Notes: generated by a model from the letters alone, not told the origin. A stretch of 64,000 nt of DNA from Limnanthes douglasii subsp. nivea (GCA_036936605.1 JAUPFV010000005.1:128599572-128663571), one strand, 5' to 3'. Shown: positions 25,507 to 37,661, counted from the stretch's first letter. Numbers and translations are program-made.

Positions 25507-28500
25507 CGACAGTAATTAAAAAATATAGTAACTTTACTAATCACGTATATATAAAAAATTAATGTGGAATTAAAAAAAAGATTATATTGGCATCTGAAGC
25601 CAAATTTATGGACTTGCAAAGGTGATGGTAACAACAAAAATCGTGAGTACCGATTAAAAATAACAAAATCTCCAAGATTTTCTATTTTTAGACATTAGTT
25701 AAAAATACCGAAACTTTTCCATCACGTAGATATCAAAATATAAAGTAGAATTCAAAAAACAATCATATGATTCCGACATCCTAATCCAAAGTTACAGAAT
25801 TGCAAAGGTGATGGTAATAAAAACAAATCGTGAGTTCATCTCAAGAATTCCTATTTTTCGAAATCAGTTAAAAAATACCAAAAATTTACAATCACATAGA
25901 TATCCAAAATTAATTTGGGATTTTAAAAAAAATCTGGTTATTCTGACATCTAAAGTAAAGTTACGAAGTTCCAAAGGTGATGGTAAAAAAACAAATCGTG
26001 AGTACCAACTCATCGAGAATTCTTATTTTTCGGCATTAGTTAAAAAATACCGAAAATTTACCATCACATAGATATCCAATAATTAGGAATTTAAGAAAAT
26101 CTAGGTATTCCGACATCCTAAGCCAAAGTAACGGACTTGCAAAGGTGATGGTAACAATAAATTGCGAGTACCGGGTCATCTCTAAAATTTTAGTTTTTCG
26201 ACATTAGTTAAAAAATACTAAAACTTTACTATCGCATAGATATCAAAAAATAATGTAGAATTAAAAAGAATCATTTTATTCCGACATGCGAAGCCAAAGT
26301 TACGGACTTTCCTAGGTGATAGTAACAAAAACAAATCATGAGTATTTCTTCTCCCTAATTCCTATTTTCCGATATTAGTTAAAAAAATACCGAAACTTTA
26401 CAATTACGTAGATATGATAAATTAATGTGGAATTAAAAAAATCATATTATGTTGATATCCGAAGCCAAAGTTATAGACTTGCAAACGTGATAGTAATAAC
26501 AAATATCGTGAGTACTAGGTCATCTCCAACATTTCATTTTCTTGAATTAGTTAAAGATACCAAAACTTTTCGACATCTAAAGCAAAAGTTACGGACTTGC
26601 GAAGGTGATGGTGAGAAAAATAAATCGTGAGTACCCGTTCATCTCAAGAATTCCTATTTTTCGACATTAGATAAAACTTACCGAAAATTTACTATCACAG
26701 AGATATTAAAAATGAATTTGGAATTTAAAAAAAATCGGGTTATTCCGACATCCGCAGCCAAAGTTACGGACTTGCAAACGTAATGGTAGCAATAAACAAT
26801 TGTTAGAACATCTACAAAAGTCCTTTTTCGACAGTAATGAAAAAATTCAGTAACTTTATTAATCACGTAGATATCAAAAATTAATGTGGAATTAAAAAAA
26901 CAGAGTATATTGGCATCTGAAGCCAAAGTTATGGACTTCCAAAGTGATGGTGACAACAAAAACCGTGAGTACCGGTTAAAAATAATATCATCTCCAAAAT
27001 TTCAATTTTTAGAAATTTGTTAAACATACCGAAACTTTTCTATCACGGGATGTCGAAGAATAATGTAGAATTAAAAAAACAATCATATGATTCCGACATC
27101 TAAAGCCAAACCTACGGACTTGCAAAGGTGATGGTAACAAAAACAAATCGGGAGTATCTGTTCATCTCCAGAATTCCTATTTTTCGACATTAGTTAAAAA
27201 ACACTAAAAGTTTATCATTACGTACATATCCAAAATTAATGTGGAATTAAAAAAATCAAATTATTCCGACACGCGAAGCCAAAGTTACACACTTGCAAAG
27301 GTGATAATAATAATAAATAATTGTTTAAACATCTGCAAAAGTCCTATTATTCGACAGTAGTTACAAAATAAAGTAACTTTTACTAATCACGTTGATATAA
27401 AAAATTAATGTGGAATTAAAAAAACAGATTATATTGGCATCCGAAGCCAAAGTTATGGACATGCAAAGGTGATGGTAACAACAAAAATCGTGAGTATCGG
27501 TTAAAAATAACGTCATCTACATAATTTCTATTTTTAGACATTAGTTAAAAATACTGAAACTTTTCCATCACGTATATATCGAAATATAATGTAGAATTAA
27601 CAAAACAATCATATGATTCCGACATCTGAAACCAAACTTACGGACTTCCAAAGGTGATGGTAACAAGAACAAATCGTGAGTATCAGTTCATCTCTAGAAT
27701 ACCTATTTTTGACATTAGATAATAAATAACGAAACTTTACAATCACGTAGATATCAAACATTAATGTAGAATTAAAAAAAGCATATTATTCATCTGAAGC
27801 CAAAGTTATGGACTTGCAAAGGTGAAGGTAATAATTAAAAATCGTTAGTAGGTGTTCATCTCCAAAAATCCTATTTTTCGACATTAGTTAAAATGTATCG
27901 AAACTTTACCATCACGTACATATCCAAAATTAATGTTGAATTAAATTTTTTTATATTATACCGACATCTGAAGCCAAAGTTACAGACTTACAAAGGTTAT
28001 AGTAACAACACACATCGTGAGTACCGGGGCATATCCAGAATTCCAATTTTTCGACATTAATTAAAAAATACCAAACTTTACATTCACATAGATATCAAAA
28101 AATAAAGTAGAATTAAAAAAAATCATATGATTACGACATCTGAAGTAAAACTTACGCACTTTGGAAAGGTGATGGTAACAAAAACAAATCGTGAGTACTT
28201 GTTCATCTCAAGAATTTCTATTTTTCGACATTAGTTAAAAAATACTAAAAATTTACCATCACATAGATATCCAAAATTAATTAAGAATTTCAAAAAAATC
28301 TAGTTATTCCGACATTCAAAGCCAAAGTAACGGACTTGCAAAGGTAATTGTACCAATAAATCGCGAGTATCAGGTCATCTCTAAAATTCCAGTTTTCTTA
28401 CATTAGTTAAAAAATATTGTAACTTTACTATCGCATAGATATCAAAATATAATGTAGAATTAAAAAAACTATATTATTCCGACATCCGAAGCCAAAGTTG

Positions 28501-29665
28501 CGGACTTGCCAAGGTGATGGTAACAAACACAAATCGTGAGTATCACTTCATCTCCAGAAATCCTATTTTTGGATATTAGATAAAAAATACCAAAACTTTA
28601 CAATCACATAGATATAAAAAATTAACGTGGAATTAAAAAAAATCATATTATATTGACATCTGAAGCCAAATTTATAGACTTACAAACATGATAGTAATAA
28701 CCAATATTATGAGTACTAGGTATCTCTAGAAATTTAATTTTTCGACAATAGTTAAAAATACCAAATTTTTTCTATCACGTAGATATAAAAAAATAGTGTA
28801 GAATTAAAACAAATCATATGATTCCGACATCTGAAGCAAAAGTTACAGACTTGCATATGTGATGGTAACAAAAACAAATCGTGAGTGCTGGTTCATTTCA
28901 AAAATTCCTATTTTTTTCAAAGTTAAAACATACCGAAAAATTACCATCACATAAATTTCCAAAATGAATTTGGAATTTTAAAAAATCTGGTTATTTCGAC
29001 ATCCGAAGCCAAAGTTACGGACTTTCAAAGGTGATGGTTACAATAAAAATCGTGAGTACCGGGTCATCTCCAAAATTCCAATTTTTGGAAATTAGTTAAA
29101 ATATACTGAAACTTTACTATCACGTAAATATCATAAAACAATATAAAATAAAATAACAATCATATTGTTCTCACATCCAAAGCCAAAGTTACGGACTTGC
29201 GAAGATGATGGTAACAAAAACACCGAAACTTTACAATCGGGTACAAATTCAAAATTAATGTGGAATTAAAAAAATCAGATTATTTCGACACCCGGTGCCA
29301 AAGTTACGGACTTGCAAGGGTGATGGTAGCAATAAAAAATGGTAAGAACATCTACAAAAGTCCTATTTTTGGACAGTAGTTAAAAAATACAGTAACTTTA
29401 CTAATAACGTAGATATCAAAAATTAATGTGGAATTAAAAAAAACGGATTATATTGGCATCTGAAGCCAAAGTTATGGACTTGCAAAAGTGATGGTAACAA
29501 CAAAAAGCGTGAGTACCGGTTAAAAATAATGTCATCTCCAAAATTTCAATTTTTAGACATTAGTTAAAAATACCGAAACTTTTCCATCACGTCGATATCG
29601 ACAAATAATGTAGAACTAAAAAAATCGATTCGACATCTAAAGCCAAATTTACAGACTTGCAAAGG
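25507..29665 (+). repeat. Satellite array, forward, with HOR variants
   Basis: Forward monomers resume and carry the same variant types as the left end of the array: tattggcatctgaagcc near 25570, 26910 and 29450, and aattgtttaaacatct near 27319. The stretch 27.8-28.65 kb is collinear with 8.4-9.2 kb. A truncated monomer lies near 29220. The block is interrupted by the MITE at 29666. Confidence 0.93.
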
Positions 29666-30040
29666 CTTAAATCGTTGTCTAGTCCCTCGACTATCACGTT
29701 TTCTGTCATTTAGTCCATCAACTAAAAAATCACCGGTGAGGGTCCCTCGACTATCCCATTTTCTTTCATTTAGTCCTTCGAGTTTAAAATCACCGGTGAG
29801 GGTCCCTGGACTTTGAAAAATCTATAAATTTAGTCCCTGAATCTAAGAAAAAAAATCTCAAATCATGGACTAAATTTATAGATTTTTTCAAAGTCCAGGG
29901 ACCCTCACCGGTGATTTTAAAGTCGAAGGACTAAATGAAAGAAAATAGGATAGTCGAGGGACCCTCACCGGTGATTTTTTAGTCGATGGACTAAATGAAA
30001 GAAAACGTGATAGTCGAGGGACTATTTCCTGATTTAAGTC
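29666..30040. mobile_element. Fold-back MITE (375 bp) with 12-bp flanking repeat
   Basis: The element is nearly one long palindrome. It begins cttaaatcgttg and ends with gatttaag two bases before the right flank. Each arm (about 29666-29848 and 29866-30040) holds two copies of a gtccctcgactat / ctcaccggtga module; the loop is a short A-rich spacer. Satellite words gacttgcaaagg at 29654-29665 and 30041-30052 flank it directly, as a target duplication would. The element has no coding capacity. Target duplications of 9-12 bp point to a Mutator-like MITE, but the true TSD may be only part of the 12 bp. The minus-strand frame across the arm is a by-product of the repeats. Confidence 0.85.
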
Positions 30041-30714
30041 GACTTGCAAAGGTGATGGTAACAAAAACAAATCGTGACTTCATCACCAGAATTCTTATTT
30101 TTCGACATTAGTTAAAAAACATTACAGCTTTACCATTACATACATATCCAAAATTAATGTGAAATTAAAATAAAATCAAATTATTCCGACATGCGAAGCC
30201 AAAATTAATAAAATCATATTACTCTGACACGCGATGCCAAAGTTACAGACTTGCAAAGGTGATGGTAACGATAAATAATTGTTTAAACATCTGCAAAGTC
30301 CTATTATTCGACAGTAGGTAAAAAATACCGAAACTTTACTAATCACGTAGTTATAAAAAGCTAATGTGGAATTAAAAAAACAGATTATATTGACATCCGA
30401 ATCCAAAGTTATGGACTCGCAAAGGTGATGGTAACAACAAAAATTGTGAGTACCGGTTAAAAATAACGTCATCTCCAGAATTTCAATTTTTAGACATTAG
30501 TTAAAAATACCGAAACTTTTCCATCACGTAGATATCAAAAAATAATGTAGAATTAAAAAAACAATCATATGATTCCGACATTTGAAGCCAAACTTACGCA
30601 CTTCCATAGGTGATGGTAACAAGAACAAATCGTGACTACCGGTTGATCTCTAGAGTTCATACTTTTTACATTAGCTAATGAATAACAAATCGTGACTATC
30701 GGTTGATCTCCAGC
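30041..30714 (+). repeat. Satellite array up to Tat junction
   Basis: Normal forward monomers continue from the MITE. At the end, a 26-bp segment at 30625-30650 is repeated at 30685-30710 with one difference and an offset of 60 bp. Satellite then stops at about 30714 and retroelement sequence begins. Confidence 0.9.
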
Positions 30715-32090
30715 AGCTCTTCGAACGAGGCTGAGCTTGAGGAGTCTTTGTCATCAAGAAGCGATGAAGGGAGGTCCAGGAAGAAACATTAACTAGTTAA
30801 AAATATTCAAGAAAGAGAAATAGGCATAAGAGACTTAAAAGGCATCTGGGCAAAGAGTCATCTCACAGCCACAGTCACATGCATGTAGATCAGTTGTTGA
30901 GCGATCCTTTTGCTTTTCAGAGCGAGCCATGTATTTTTGCAACACCTAATGAAGATACAGTCTACAGTCGTAATAGGAATTGGAGACAGTCACCTTTTTC
31001 TGCCAAAATACTGTTCAGAAACCTACCCAAAAGGTTTGACAGCTCCAAAAATAGAGAAGTATGATGGAAGTAAGGATCCGGACAATCATCTGGAGCAGTT
31101 CAAGAACTTCATGATTAATTTTGATGATGATGACAAACTTTTATGTAGAGACTTCTCCCAATATTTTACGGGAAGTGCTCTTAAGTGGTACAACAGCTTA
31201 CCCCAGGGGGTGTATCAGAAACTTCGATATATTATGGGTTTCCTTCTGAATGTAGTTTGTGGGAAGTAAGGAGGTGAAGGGAAATGGAGATGCCATTATC
31301 CATTGTGCCCAAGAGCCAAATGAGTCCTTAAAAGACTACATAAGTCGGTTCGTAAATACCAAGAACGGGTTAGCATATTGCTTTGAATAGGTAGCAATTG
31401 CTTCGTTGAGACAAGGGTTGAACCCTGGGAATCTGGCTGATTCGGTGACCAGGAAGAAGGCCATGACTTGGGGTGTCTTATTAAATCATGTGGGGAAGCA
31501 GATTAATGTGGATGAAACCAAAAAAACTAGGGTGCATCGTCAGGTGAGGTCCACCACAATATCTCAAAACCAGTCCGGATATAAGGCTAAGGAGACCGGA
31601 CAACGGTCCAACTGGGCTAAATAGGCTCAGTCCAACCAAAATTAATCTCAGAGCCAGCAGTTAAGGAGTAAAAGAGGTCCTTGGGTTCAACCGGAGTGGT
31701 TTGCAGAATTAAAAGAGAACGTGGCCACAATTTATGACAAAACCAAGGATGAAGTCCATTTCCGGAAACCAGCAGCATTATAGTCTCCCAGAGATCGTCG
31801 AAATACTTGATTTTTCTAGTATCATAATAATATTGGCCATAACACCCAAGACTGCATTGCTCTGAAGCAGGAAGTATATAATCTCATCGAAAGAGGTAAG
31901 CTGGGATAGGGTCATAACTGAGCAAACTAAGACGGTGTCCGGACTCATTAGTTTCTTTGAGTTACTCACTATATTCAGAGGGGATACCATGATAGCGCCC
32001 ACTCCTTCATCAAGAAAGAGGCATGTTCATAGTCTGGCTACTCAGTTGGAATGAGGCATAAATTCTTGTCAATGCCAAATCTCTTTTCCA
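30715..32090 (+). pseudogene. Tat gag remnant
   Basis: A start-less gag begins right at the satellite junction. The segment PKGLTAPKIEKYDGSKDP, DNHLEQFKNFMINF and GSALKWYNSLPQG (about 31030-31215) is the Retrotrans_gag core. Frames change near 31000 and 31265. The segment 31406-31624 (RQGLNPGNLADSVT...) is the C-terminal gag part. A degenerate zinc motif, YHNNIGHNTQDCIALKQE, follows at about 31820-31875. Gag would form the particle shell. At least three stops and several frameshifts make it non-functional. Confidence 0.78.
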
Positions 32091-32608
32091 TTCATAATTT
32101 TCGATGAGGATGATTTAAGAAATATTTCTGGGCCTCATGAGGATGCTGTGGTGATAGGAGCATCTATAGGGGTAATGATATCAGACGAATTTTGAGAGAC
32201 ACAGGCAGTTCGACAAACATCCTCTTTTTAAGTTCCTACAAGGAGATGAAACATTCGGCCGTTATTCAATGGTCAAACAAAACCATTGTGGGCTTCACGG
32301 GGAGCTCTGTGGATGTAATCGGAGAGTTTGAGGAATAGGTGCTGTTGGGAAAGGGACCTTTTAAAAAGCTGGTCAGAGTGTTATTTGTTGTGGTAGATTT
32401 CTCCACATGTTACAATGCAATCTTTGGGAGAACCTAGCTCTCCAGAATACATGTTGTGGCCTCAATAGTCCACTAGTGTTTGAAGAATGCAGTTCAAGGG
32501 CAAGTGGGTGTTGTTCGACATAGTTAGAAGATAGCAAGGGAGTGCTAGGCAACTGTACTTGCTCCTAAAACTTTGGGAGCAGTTCGAATTAATGAAGATT
32601 AGCAGTTA
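32091..32608 (+). pseudogene. Tat aspartic protease
   Basis: The active-site motif DTGSSTNILF lies at about 32199-32228, preceded by a hydrophobic strand, so the D-T-G triad is intact here. Downstream, a CYNAIFGR-like segment (about 32405-32440) is the usual strand of Tat protease before the RT linker, and it is followed by stops. Flanking frames carry several terminators, so no complete enzyme could be made. Confidence 0.68.
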
Positions 32609-34085
32609 GTGGGGCCTTCTGAGGGGGAAGGTGAGATTGATGACACTAGAGAGGCCACTAGTGTTATAATACCAGTGGAAGAGGTTGAAACCCACTCCCT
32701 GGCACAAGGTAGAAGTATCAAGGTTGGCTCCACGATGGCGCCAGAGTTAAAAAAGAAATTATTGTCCTTTTTATCAGACAATCAACATGTTTTTGCTTGG
32801 TGCAATAGTGATGTAACCGGAGTACATGCAAGTGTTATCTCACACAAACTATCAATTCGGAATGATGTTGCACCTGTTGTACAGAAAATGAGGGCCTTCT
32901 CTAAGGAGAAAGCTGATGTAATAGTCCAAGAAGTTGATCGGCTTACCAAGATGGGGCATATAAAGGAGTCCTAGTATCCTTTATGGACTGCCAATCTGGT
33001 GTTAGTCAAGAAAAAGAACGGGAGATTGCGTGTGTGTATTGATTTTACTGACCTCAATAGAGCTTGCCTAAAAGATCTTTATCGTGTCCCTCTGATAGAT
33101 CAATTGGTGGACTCAATGTCTGGAAACAAGTTGCTATCCTTCATGGATGCTTTCTCTGGTTACAACCATATTCAGGTGGATCCGAAGGACCAAGATCATA
33201 CTACATTTGTTATAGACAAGGGTCTCCATTGCTATAAGGTGATGCCTTTTGGGTTGAAAAATGTTGGGGTTACTTCCCAGAGGCTAGTAAACAAAACATT
33301 TGCTAATCAGATTGGTAGGAATATGGAGGTATACATAGATGACATGATGGTTAAAAGCTTGGAGGAGGATTTGCATATAATTGACCGTCGGGAAACTTTT
33401 GCCAATCTCACAATGGTGAATTTGAAACTAAATCTAGAAAATTGTGTCTTTAGGGTTCGATCCGGGATTTTTTTGGGGTATGTGATAAGTGAGAAATGGA
33501 TACAACCCGATCTGGATCAGTTGAATGCCCTATTAGAAATGGATCCTCCTCGGAATATTAAAGAAGTCTAGAGGCTTACTGGAAGGTTGGCTGCCTTGAA
33601 TCGTTTTATCTCAAGGTGTTCGGACAAGTGTGCTCCATTTTTTCAAACCTTGAAGAGTGCTAAAGACTTCAATTAGTCTCCACAATGCAGTAAAGCTTTT
33701 GATGAAATAAGGAAACACTTATCTTCCCCAAAAACCCTTTTTAAGCCCATACAAGGAGAAACACTATATGTATACTTGGCTATATCAGAATTCACTGTAA
33801 GTGTAGTATTGGTAAGAGAGGTGGATAATTACCCTCTTCCGGTTTACTACATCAGCAAAAGTCTGATAGATGCTGAGAAGAGGTACTTGAAGCTTGAAAA
33901 ATTGGCACTAGCCTTAGTGATTGTTGCAAGAAAAATGAGGCCGTATTTTCAGTCTCATTCCATTACTATCTGAACATCTTTCCCATTGAGAATGTTCTTC
34001 AGAAGGCAGATATATCAAGCAGGATGACCAAGTGGTCAGTAGAATTGGGTGATTATGACATTGATTTTTCCCCACGAACTGCTAT
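32609..34085 (+). pseudogene. Tat reverse transcriptase and RNase H
   Basis: One frame runs with only in-frame stops (32972-32974, 33569-33571 and near 33675). It shows the pre-RT VFAW segment, NLVLVKKKNGRLRVCIDFTD, DAFSGYNHIQ, and the catalytic YIDD box at 33332-33343 with the Tat-type MMVKSL that follows. LTGRLAALNRFISR and an RNase H part (VYYISKSL, EKRYLKLEKLALALV) come next. A frame change occurs near 33970. It would make cDNA in particles. The catalytic Asp pair is intact. Confidence 0.86.
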
Positions 34086-34660
34086 CAAAGCTCAATCTGT
34101 TGCTGATTTCCTGGTAGAATTCCATTCAGATAGAAGTTCTAAACAAATTTCAGAAGGAAAAACCAAGAAATAGTGGGTAGTTCGGACTGATGGTGGATCA
34201 AACACAATGGGTTGTGGAGTTGGAATATGCATAACCTCTCCGTATGGTGATAAAATGTACCTGGCTATATGCTTTTGGTTCAGGGCCTCTAACAATGAGT
34301 CCGGATATGAAACGGCTATAGCTAGTCTCAAATTAGCTTTCCTATGTGGGGTTAAAATAGTTAGGTTGATGAGTGTTTCACAGCTTTTTAACCATCATGT
34401 TCAAGGTCAATCTGAGGCTAAGAAGGAGCAACTGATCAAATACTTACTCATCTATAAAGAAGTGGCAGCCAACTTCGAACGTGTTTGTTATGAGCATATT
34501 CCTAGATCAGAAAATACACTGGCAGATTCCTTGGCAACCATAGCATATTCTGAGTCCTACCCTTGGATTCATGTAGAAGAATGCCCATCCATACAATCAG
34601 ATCAGAACAAGGAAAAGGAGGTTAGCTTGAGTATACACGTAGCTCAACCTATAGATTAGA
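34086..34660 (+). pseudogene. Tat second RNase H (archaeal type)
   Basis: A second RNase H, beginning WVVRTDGGSNTMGCGVGICI (about 34174-34235), follows the first. It continues with ASNNESGYETAIASLKLA and EHIPRSENTLADSLATIA. The first Asp, the Glu region and the final Asp are visible. The middle DSQL motif reads SVSQL, so one catalytic Asp is lost. This extra domain between RNase H and integrase is the hallmark of the Tat group in plants. A stop at 34657-34659 ends the open part. Confidence 0.84.
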
Positions 34661-35884
34661 GATTTTCCCTTCTTCAATACATTTCTGATGAGGTTTTGCC
34701 TATGGATAAAGCTATGGAAAAAAAAATTAAACACAGGGCTCGTGGTTTTTTTATCATAAGGGAAGTTCTTTATAAAAAATCTTTTAGTAGACCTATCGTG
34801 CGTTGTTTGGGGATTGAAGAATCTCAATTCGTTTTATCCAAACTACAGGATGGAGAAGGGTCAGCGCATTGTGGCTACAGGGCACTAACCCGGAGGGTTC
34901 TGTTGGCTGGGTACTATTGGCCATCCATAATGGTAGATGCTAAAGAAATGGTAAAGAAGTGTGATCCATGTCAAAGGTATGGCAACAAAAATTCATGTGC
35001 CAGCAGTACCTATGGAGTCTATTTCTGAGCCAGTACCTTTTGCTCGTTGGAGATTGGATTTAGTTGGGCCTCTGCCAGTGGCGTCCGGAGTGTACTATTA
35101 TAGTTGCTATTGATTACTACTCGAAATGGATAAAGGCAACTCATTTGGCAGGAACCACTTCGAAAGCTGTCTTTAAATTTATCTTGTCCAATATATGTTG
35201 CAGATTTGGGATTCCTCAAAAGATTACCATAGATAGGGCCACAGTTTGATAACAAGGATATGGAGAATTGTTGTGCTTCTAGAGGCATTCAATGCTATTT
35301 CTCTTCTCCTTTCCATCGACAAGCAAACGGCCAGGTTGAAGTTGCCAACAAGACCATTTTATGTGGATTAAAAAAGAATATAGAGAGAGCTGCAAAGAAG
35401 TGGACAAACTATCTGTAAGAAGTGTTGTGGGCATACCGAACTACTCATCGGGCTGCTACACAATAATCTCCTTTTTCTTTGGTGTATGGGATGAATGCCA
35501 TTACCTCCATTGAAGCAAACCTACCATCATACAGGGTCCATACCTATTCCGAACAAGCTAATGAGATAGCAATTAGGAATCAGTTGTACTTAATAGAAGA
35601 AAGAAGGGTTAAAGCTCACTTTAGAACAACCCCCTAACAAGGCTTGATGAGGAGCAGGTTTGCTTCCAAGGTCAAGAGAAGAGATTTTCAACTAGGAGAT
35701 AAAGTTTTAAGAAAAGTTTTCTTACACACCAAGGAGAAGTAGTTCGGTAAGCTGACTCCAAACTGGGAAGGACCCTATAAGGTCTCCGAAAAGCTTAAGT
35801 ATGGGATATATAGGCTTCAGGATAAAGAAGGAAGGGTTTTGAAGCACCCATGGAATATTGAACATCTCAAGTTATATTTAGAAT
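34661..35884 (+). pseudogene. Tat integrase
   Basis: The zinc domain is AHCGYRALTRRVLLAGYYWP with CDPCQRYGN (34865-34985). The core shows WRLDLVGPLP (first Asp, about 35048), ITIDRATV (second Asp, about 35222), and FHRQANGQVEVANKTI (Glu, about 35310-35360). The C-terminal part is GDKVLRKVFLHTKEK, then NWEGPYKV and HPWNIEHLKLYLE, with the stop at 35883-35885. At least three frameshifts (about 35000, 35085, 35245) and stops at 35416, 35462, 35636 and 35741 break it. All three DDE residues are still visible. Confidence 0.85.
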
Positions 35885-36411
35885 AAACTTTACTTGTTAG
35901 ATATCAATGTAAATATTAGAGGCATACTCTTTCCTACTGTGGTGGCGTAGGGAGGTTTTAATGAGGTGTCTGGTTTTTTCATTCAATAAAATGTGATGCC
36001 TCCTTAAAACATCCGGTATGATTTAAATACAATTCAGTTCAAGTACAAATCATTAGTTCAACACTTTGGATCTTTGATAGATCAGATAACCTGGTTAAGT
36101 GATGACCATTAAATACATGTCATCAGAGATATTAAACACTCTCACTATAATGCTTCTGAAAAACTAGGGGCTATTTAAACATTAGCCATTAAAATTTAAA
36201 GGAAAGAAAGTGTTAAATAAACGAAGATTTGATAAATAAACCTATTCAGACTTTAACCAAATAGGAAGAACAAAAGATGCCTTGGCCATCCAAGGACTTT
36301 AAGTATTTCAAAGGCTTATCCGAACTCTGACCGGATAACATTACAAAATATGCCTTGGCCGTCTAAGGACTTTAACTGTTCAGAAAAGATAAAAAATATG
36401 ATTAATCCTTA
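35885..36411 (+). other. Tat pol-antisense ORF spacer
   Basis: No reading frame is sustained here. The block contains gttttaatgaggtg (35955-35968), also found at the same place after pol in the second Tat family of this window (63122-63135, and inverted near 58530). It also contains an A-rich actaggggcta tract near 36165, like a polypurine tract. Aside from these it is plain AT-rich sequence. Confidence 0.5.
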
Positions 36412-36772
36412 GGGCTTGTTCCCTTCGGATGTCCCTTCACCACCACCACCTTTCTTGGGAATTTTGAGCTCAGCACTCGAACTCTCACCAGTTCCCTCTT
36501 CATCATCAGTAGTGGAGTCAACTCCACTGGAGTAGTTGTACTTGTCACCAGCTACCATTGCGTAATGAGGAAGGTCTTCGTATTCCACATATTTCAATAG
36601 GGGATCAAGGGTCCTCTTCGGAAAGGTCTCATGAAAGAGCAACACCATGTCAGACCTGACTTCATCGTATCTTTTCTCAAGGGAATCTATTACTTCGTTG
36701 GTATATTTATCAATACCTGCTTGGATAGCTTGCTCATGCTGCTTCACAAACTCATCTTTCTCCTTGGCCATC
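36412..36772 (-). pseudogene. Antisense ORF of Tat element, C-terminal part
   Basis: Read on the minus strand, this is the tail of a long antisense ORF that starts in 43130-45650 and is split by the nested chromovirus. It encodes about 120 residues. A charged, coiled-coil-like segment (KDEFVKQHEQAIQAGIDKY) comes first, then LEKRYDEVRSDMVLLFHETFPKRTLDPLLKY, then an acidic Ser/Gly-rich tail ending at the stop near 36410. Antisense ORFs between pol and the 3' LTR are known in several plant Tat elements; their role is not known. Confidence 0.65.
36768..36772. repeat. Target-site duplication (left) of nested chromovirus
   Basis: The word ccatc lies immediately left of the 5' LTR and is repeated at 43130-43134 immediately right of the 3' LTR. 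A perfect 5-bp duplication is the expected integrase signature for Ty3/gypsy. Confidence 0.93.
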
Positions 36773-37646
36773 TGATGTGATCCTAGATGACACAAGGAGC
36801 TTAGAACATGGAAATGTGCAAGAACCAGATGAACAACTTGAAAAAGAATATGAGCTTGAAGTTGAAGATATTCTTATTTTACCGGCTGGTCCAACAACTC
36901 GATCAAGAGCAAAACAATTTAACAAAGCTGTTGGAGGATTGCTTAATCAACTAGAGAATCCACGTGATCAAAACAACAAGTATGGTGGAAAAGCTTGTCA
37001 AACCACTTTGGTCTTGATTCAAGCTAATTGATTTCAACAAATGAGAAAGTGTCTTGATTGTACTCTTTTTCCCTTGTTCAAGTTTTGTCCCAATGGGTTT
37101 TCTTGACAAGGTTTTTAATGAGGCAATTGTTTCACTTCACCATTGCCCATTTGTTGAAATAAAAGCCCAAGGCCCATCTACACCAAAAGCCACGTCCTTG
37201 GAGGAGGGAAGGGTCTGATTTCCAACTTATATCATTAATACTTTGTATTTTCAATATTAAAGCATTTTGTTTCCAAGAAAAGCCTTAATTGTATTAGAGG
37301 CATGCATTATGTTTCCAAGAACTGCCTTAATTGTGTTCAAGGCTAGTTCTTTCTCCTATAAAAACTATGTACTCAGAATTCTAATGGTTAGACTATCTTT
37401 GATTCTAAAAAAAATTCTTAAGTTTTACTCTTCTCTTGTTGGTGTGTAATATCCCACAAGAAAACTTGTTCTTCATTTGGTGCGCCATATCCAAAGGAAG
37501 ATCAGGTGGAATATCAAAGGCCTTTCCAAAACCTTTGTGTGACCTATCGATCCACATCCTTTGATCCTTGAATCCTTTTGGGTTCCGGGTTGCAAAGTTA
37601 TCCCTATCCCATTTCAGAGTGTCGATCCTAGGAGGAGTTTATCAAG
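36773..37646 (+). repeat. 5' LTR of chromovirus (874 bp)
   Basis: It begins TGATGTGATCCTAG and ends GGAGTTTATCA, directly followed by the PBS. The first 259 bp contain an open frame (36777-37031) that, in the 3' LTR, would be the tail of pol. A TATA-like cctataaaaact is at about 37351-37362. It shares over 97 percent of positions by eye with 42259-43129, and is close to 57628-58499. Confidence 0.95.
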
Positions 37647-37648
37647 TG

Positions 37649-37661
37649 GTATCAGAGCAAC
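37649..37661 (+). other. Primer-binding site (tRNA-iMet)
   Basis: The word tggtatcagagca starts 2 bp after the 5' LTR and is complementary to the 3' end of initiator methionine tRNA, the usual primer for chromoviruses. Confidence 0.92.

Noticed and set aside
20288..26630. Plus-strand ORFs at 20288-20503, 25808-26071 and 26427-26630
   Set aside because: They translate satellite sequence and share no family with known proteins. They are chance frames.
29888..30070. Minus-strand ORF with repeated VPRLSxFLSFSPST
   Set aside because: It is the translation of repeated modules in the MITE arm, not a gene.
6212..30714. CRISPR array
   Set aside because: The repeat is a continuous 173-bp tandem without short constant repeats and unique spacers, and the sequence is eukaryotic.
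36777..37031. Independent gene encoding an acidic TRSRAK protein in the LTR
   Set aside because: The same frame is continuous with pol in the copy at 57413-57886, so it is the C-terminal tail of the polyprotein, duplicated in the 5' LTR by reverse transcription.
37267..37449. LTR ORFs of 60 codons (37267-37449 and 42753-42935)
   Set aside because: They sit in the promoter and R region of the LTR, are short and have no similarity to element proteins. They recur only because the LTR is duplicated.
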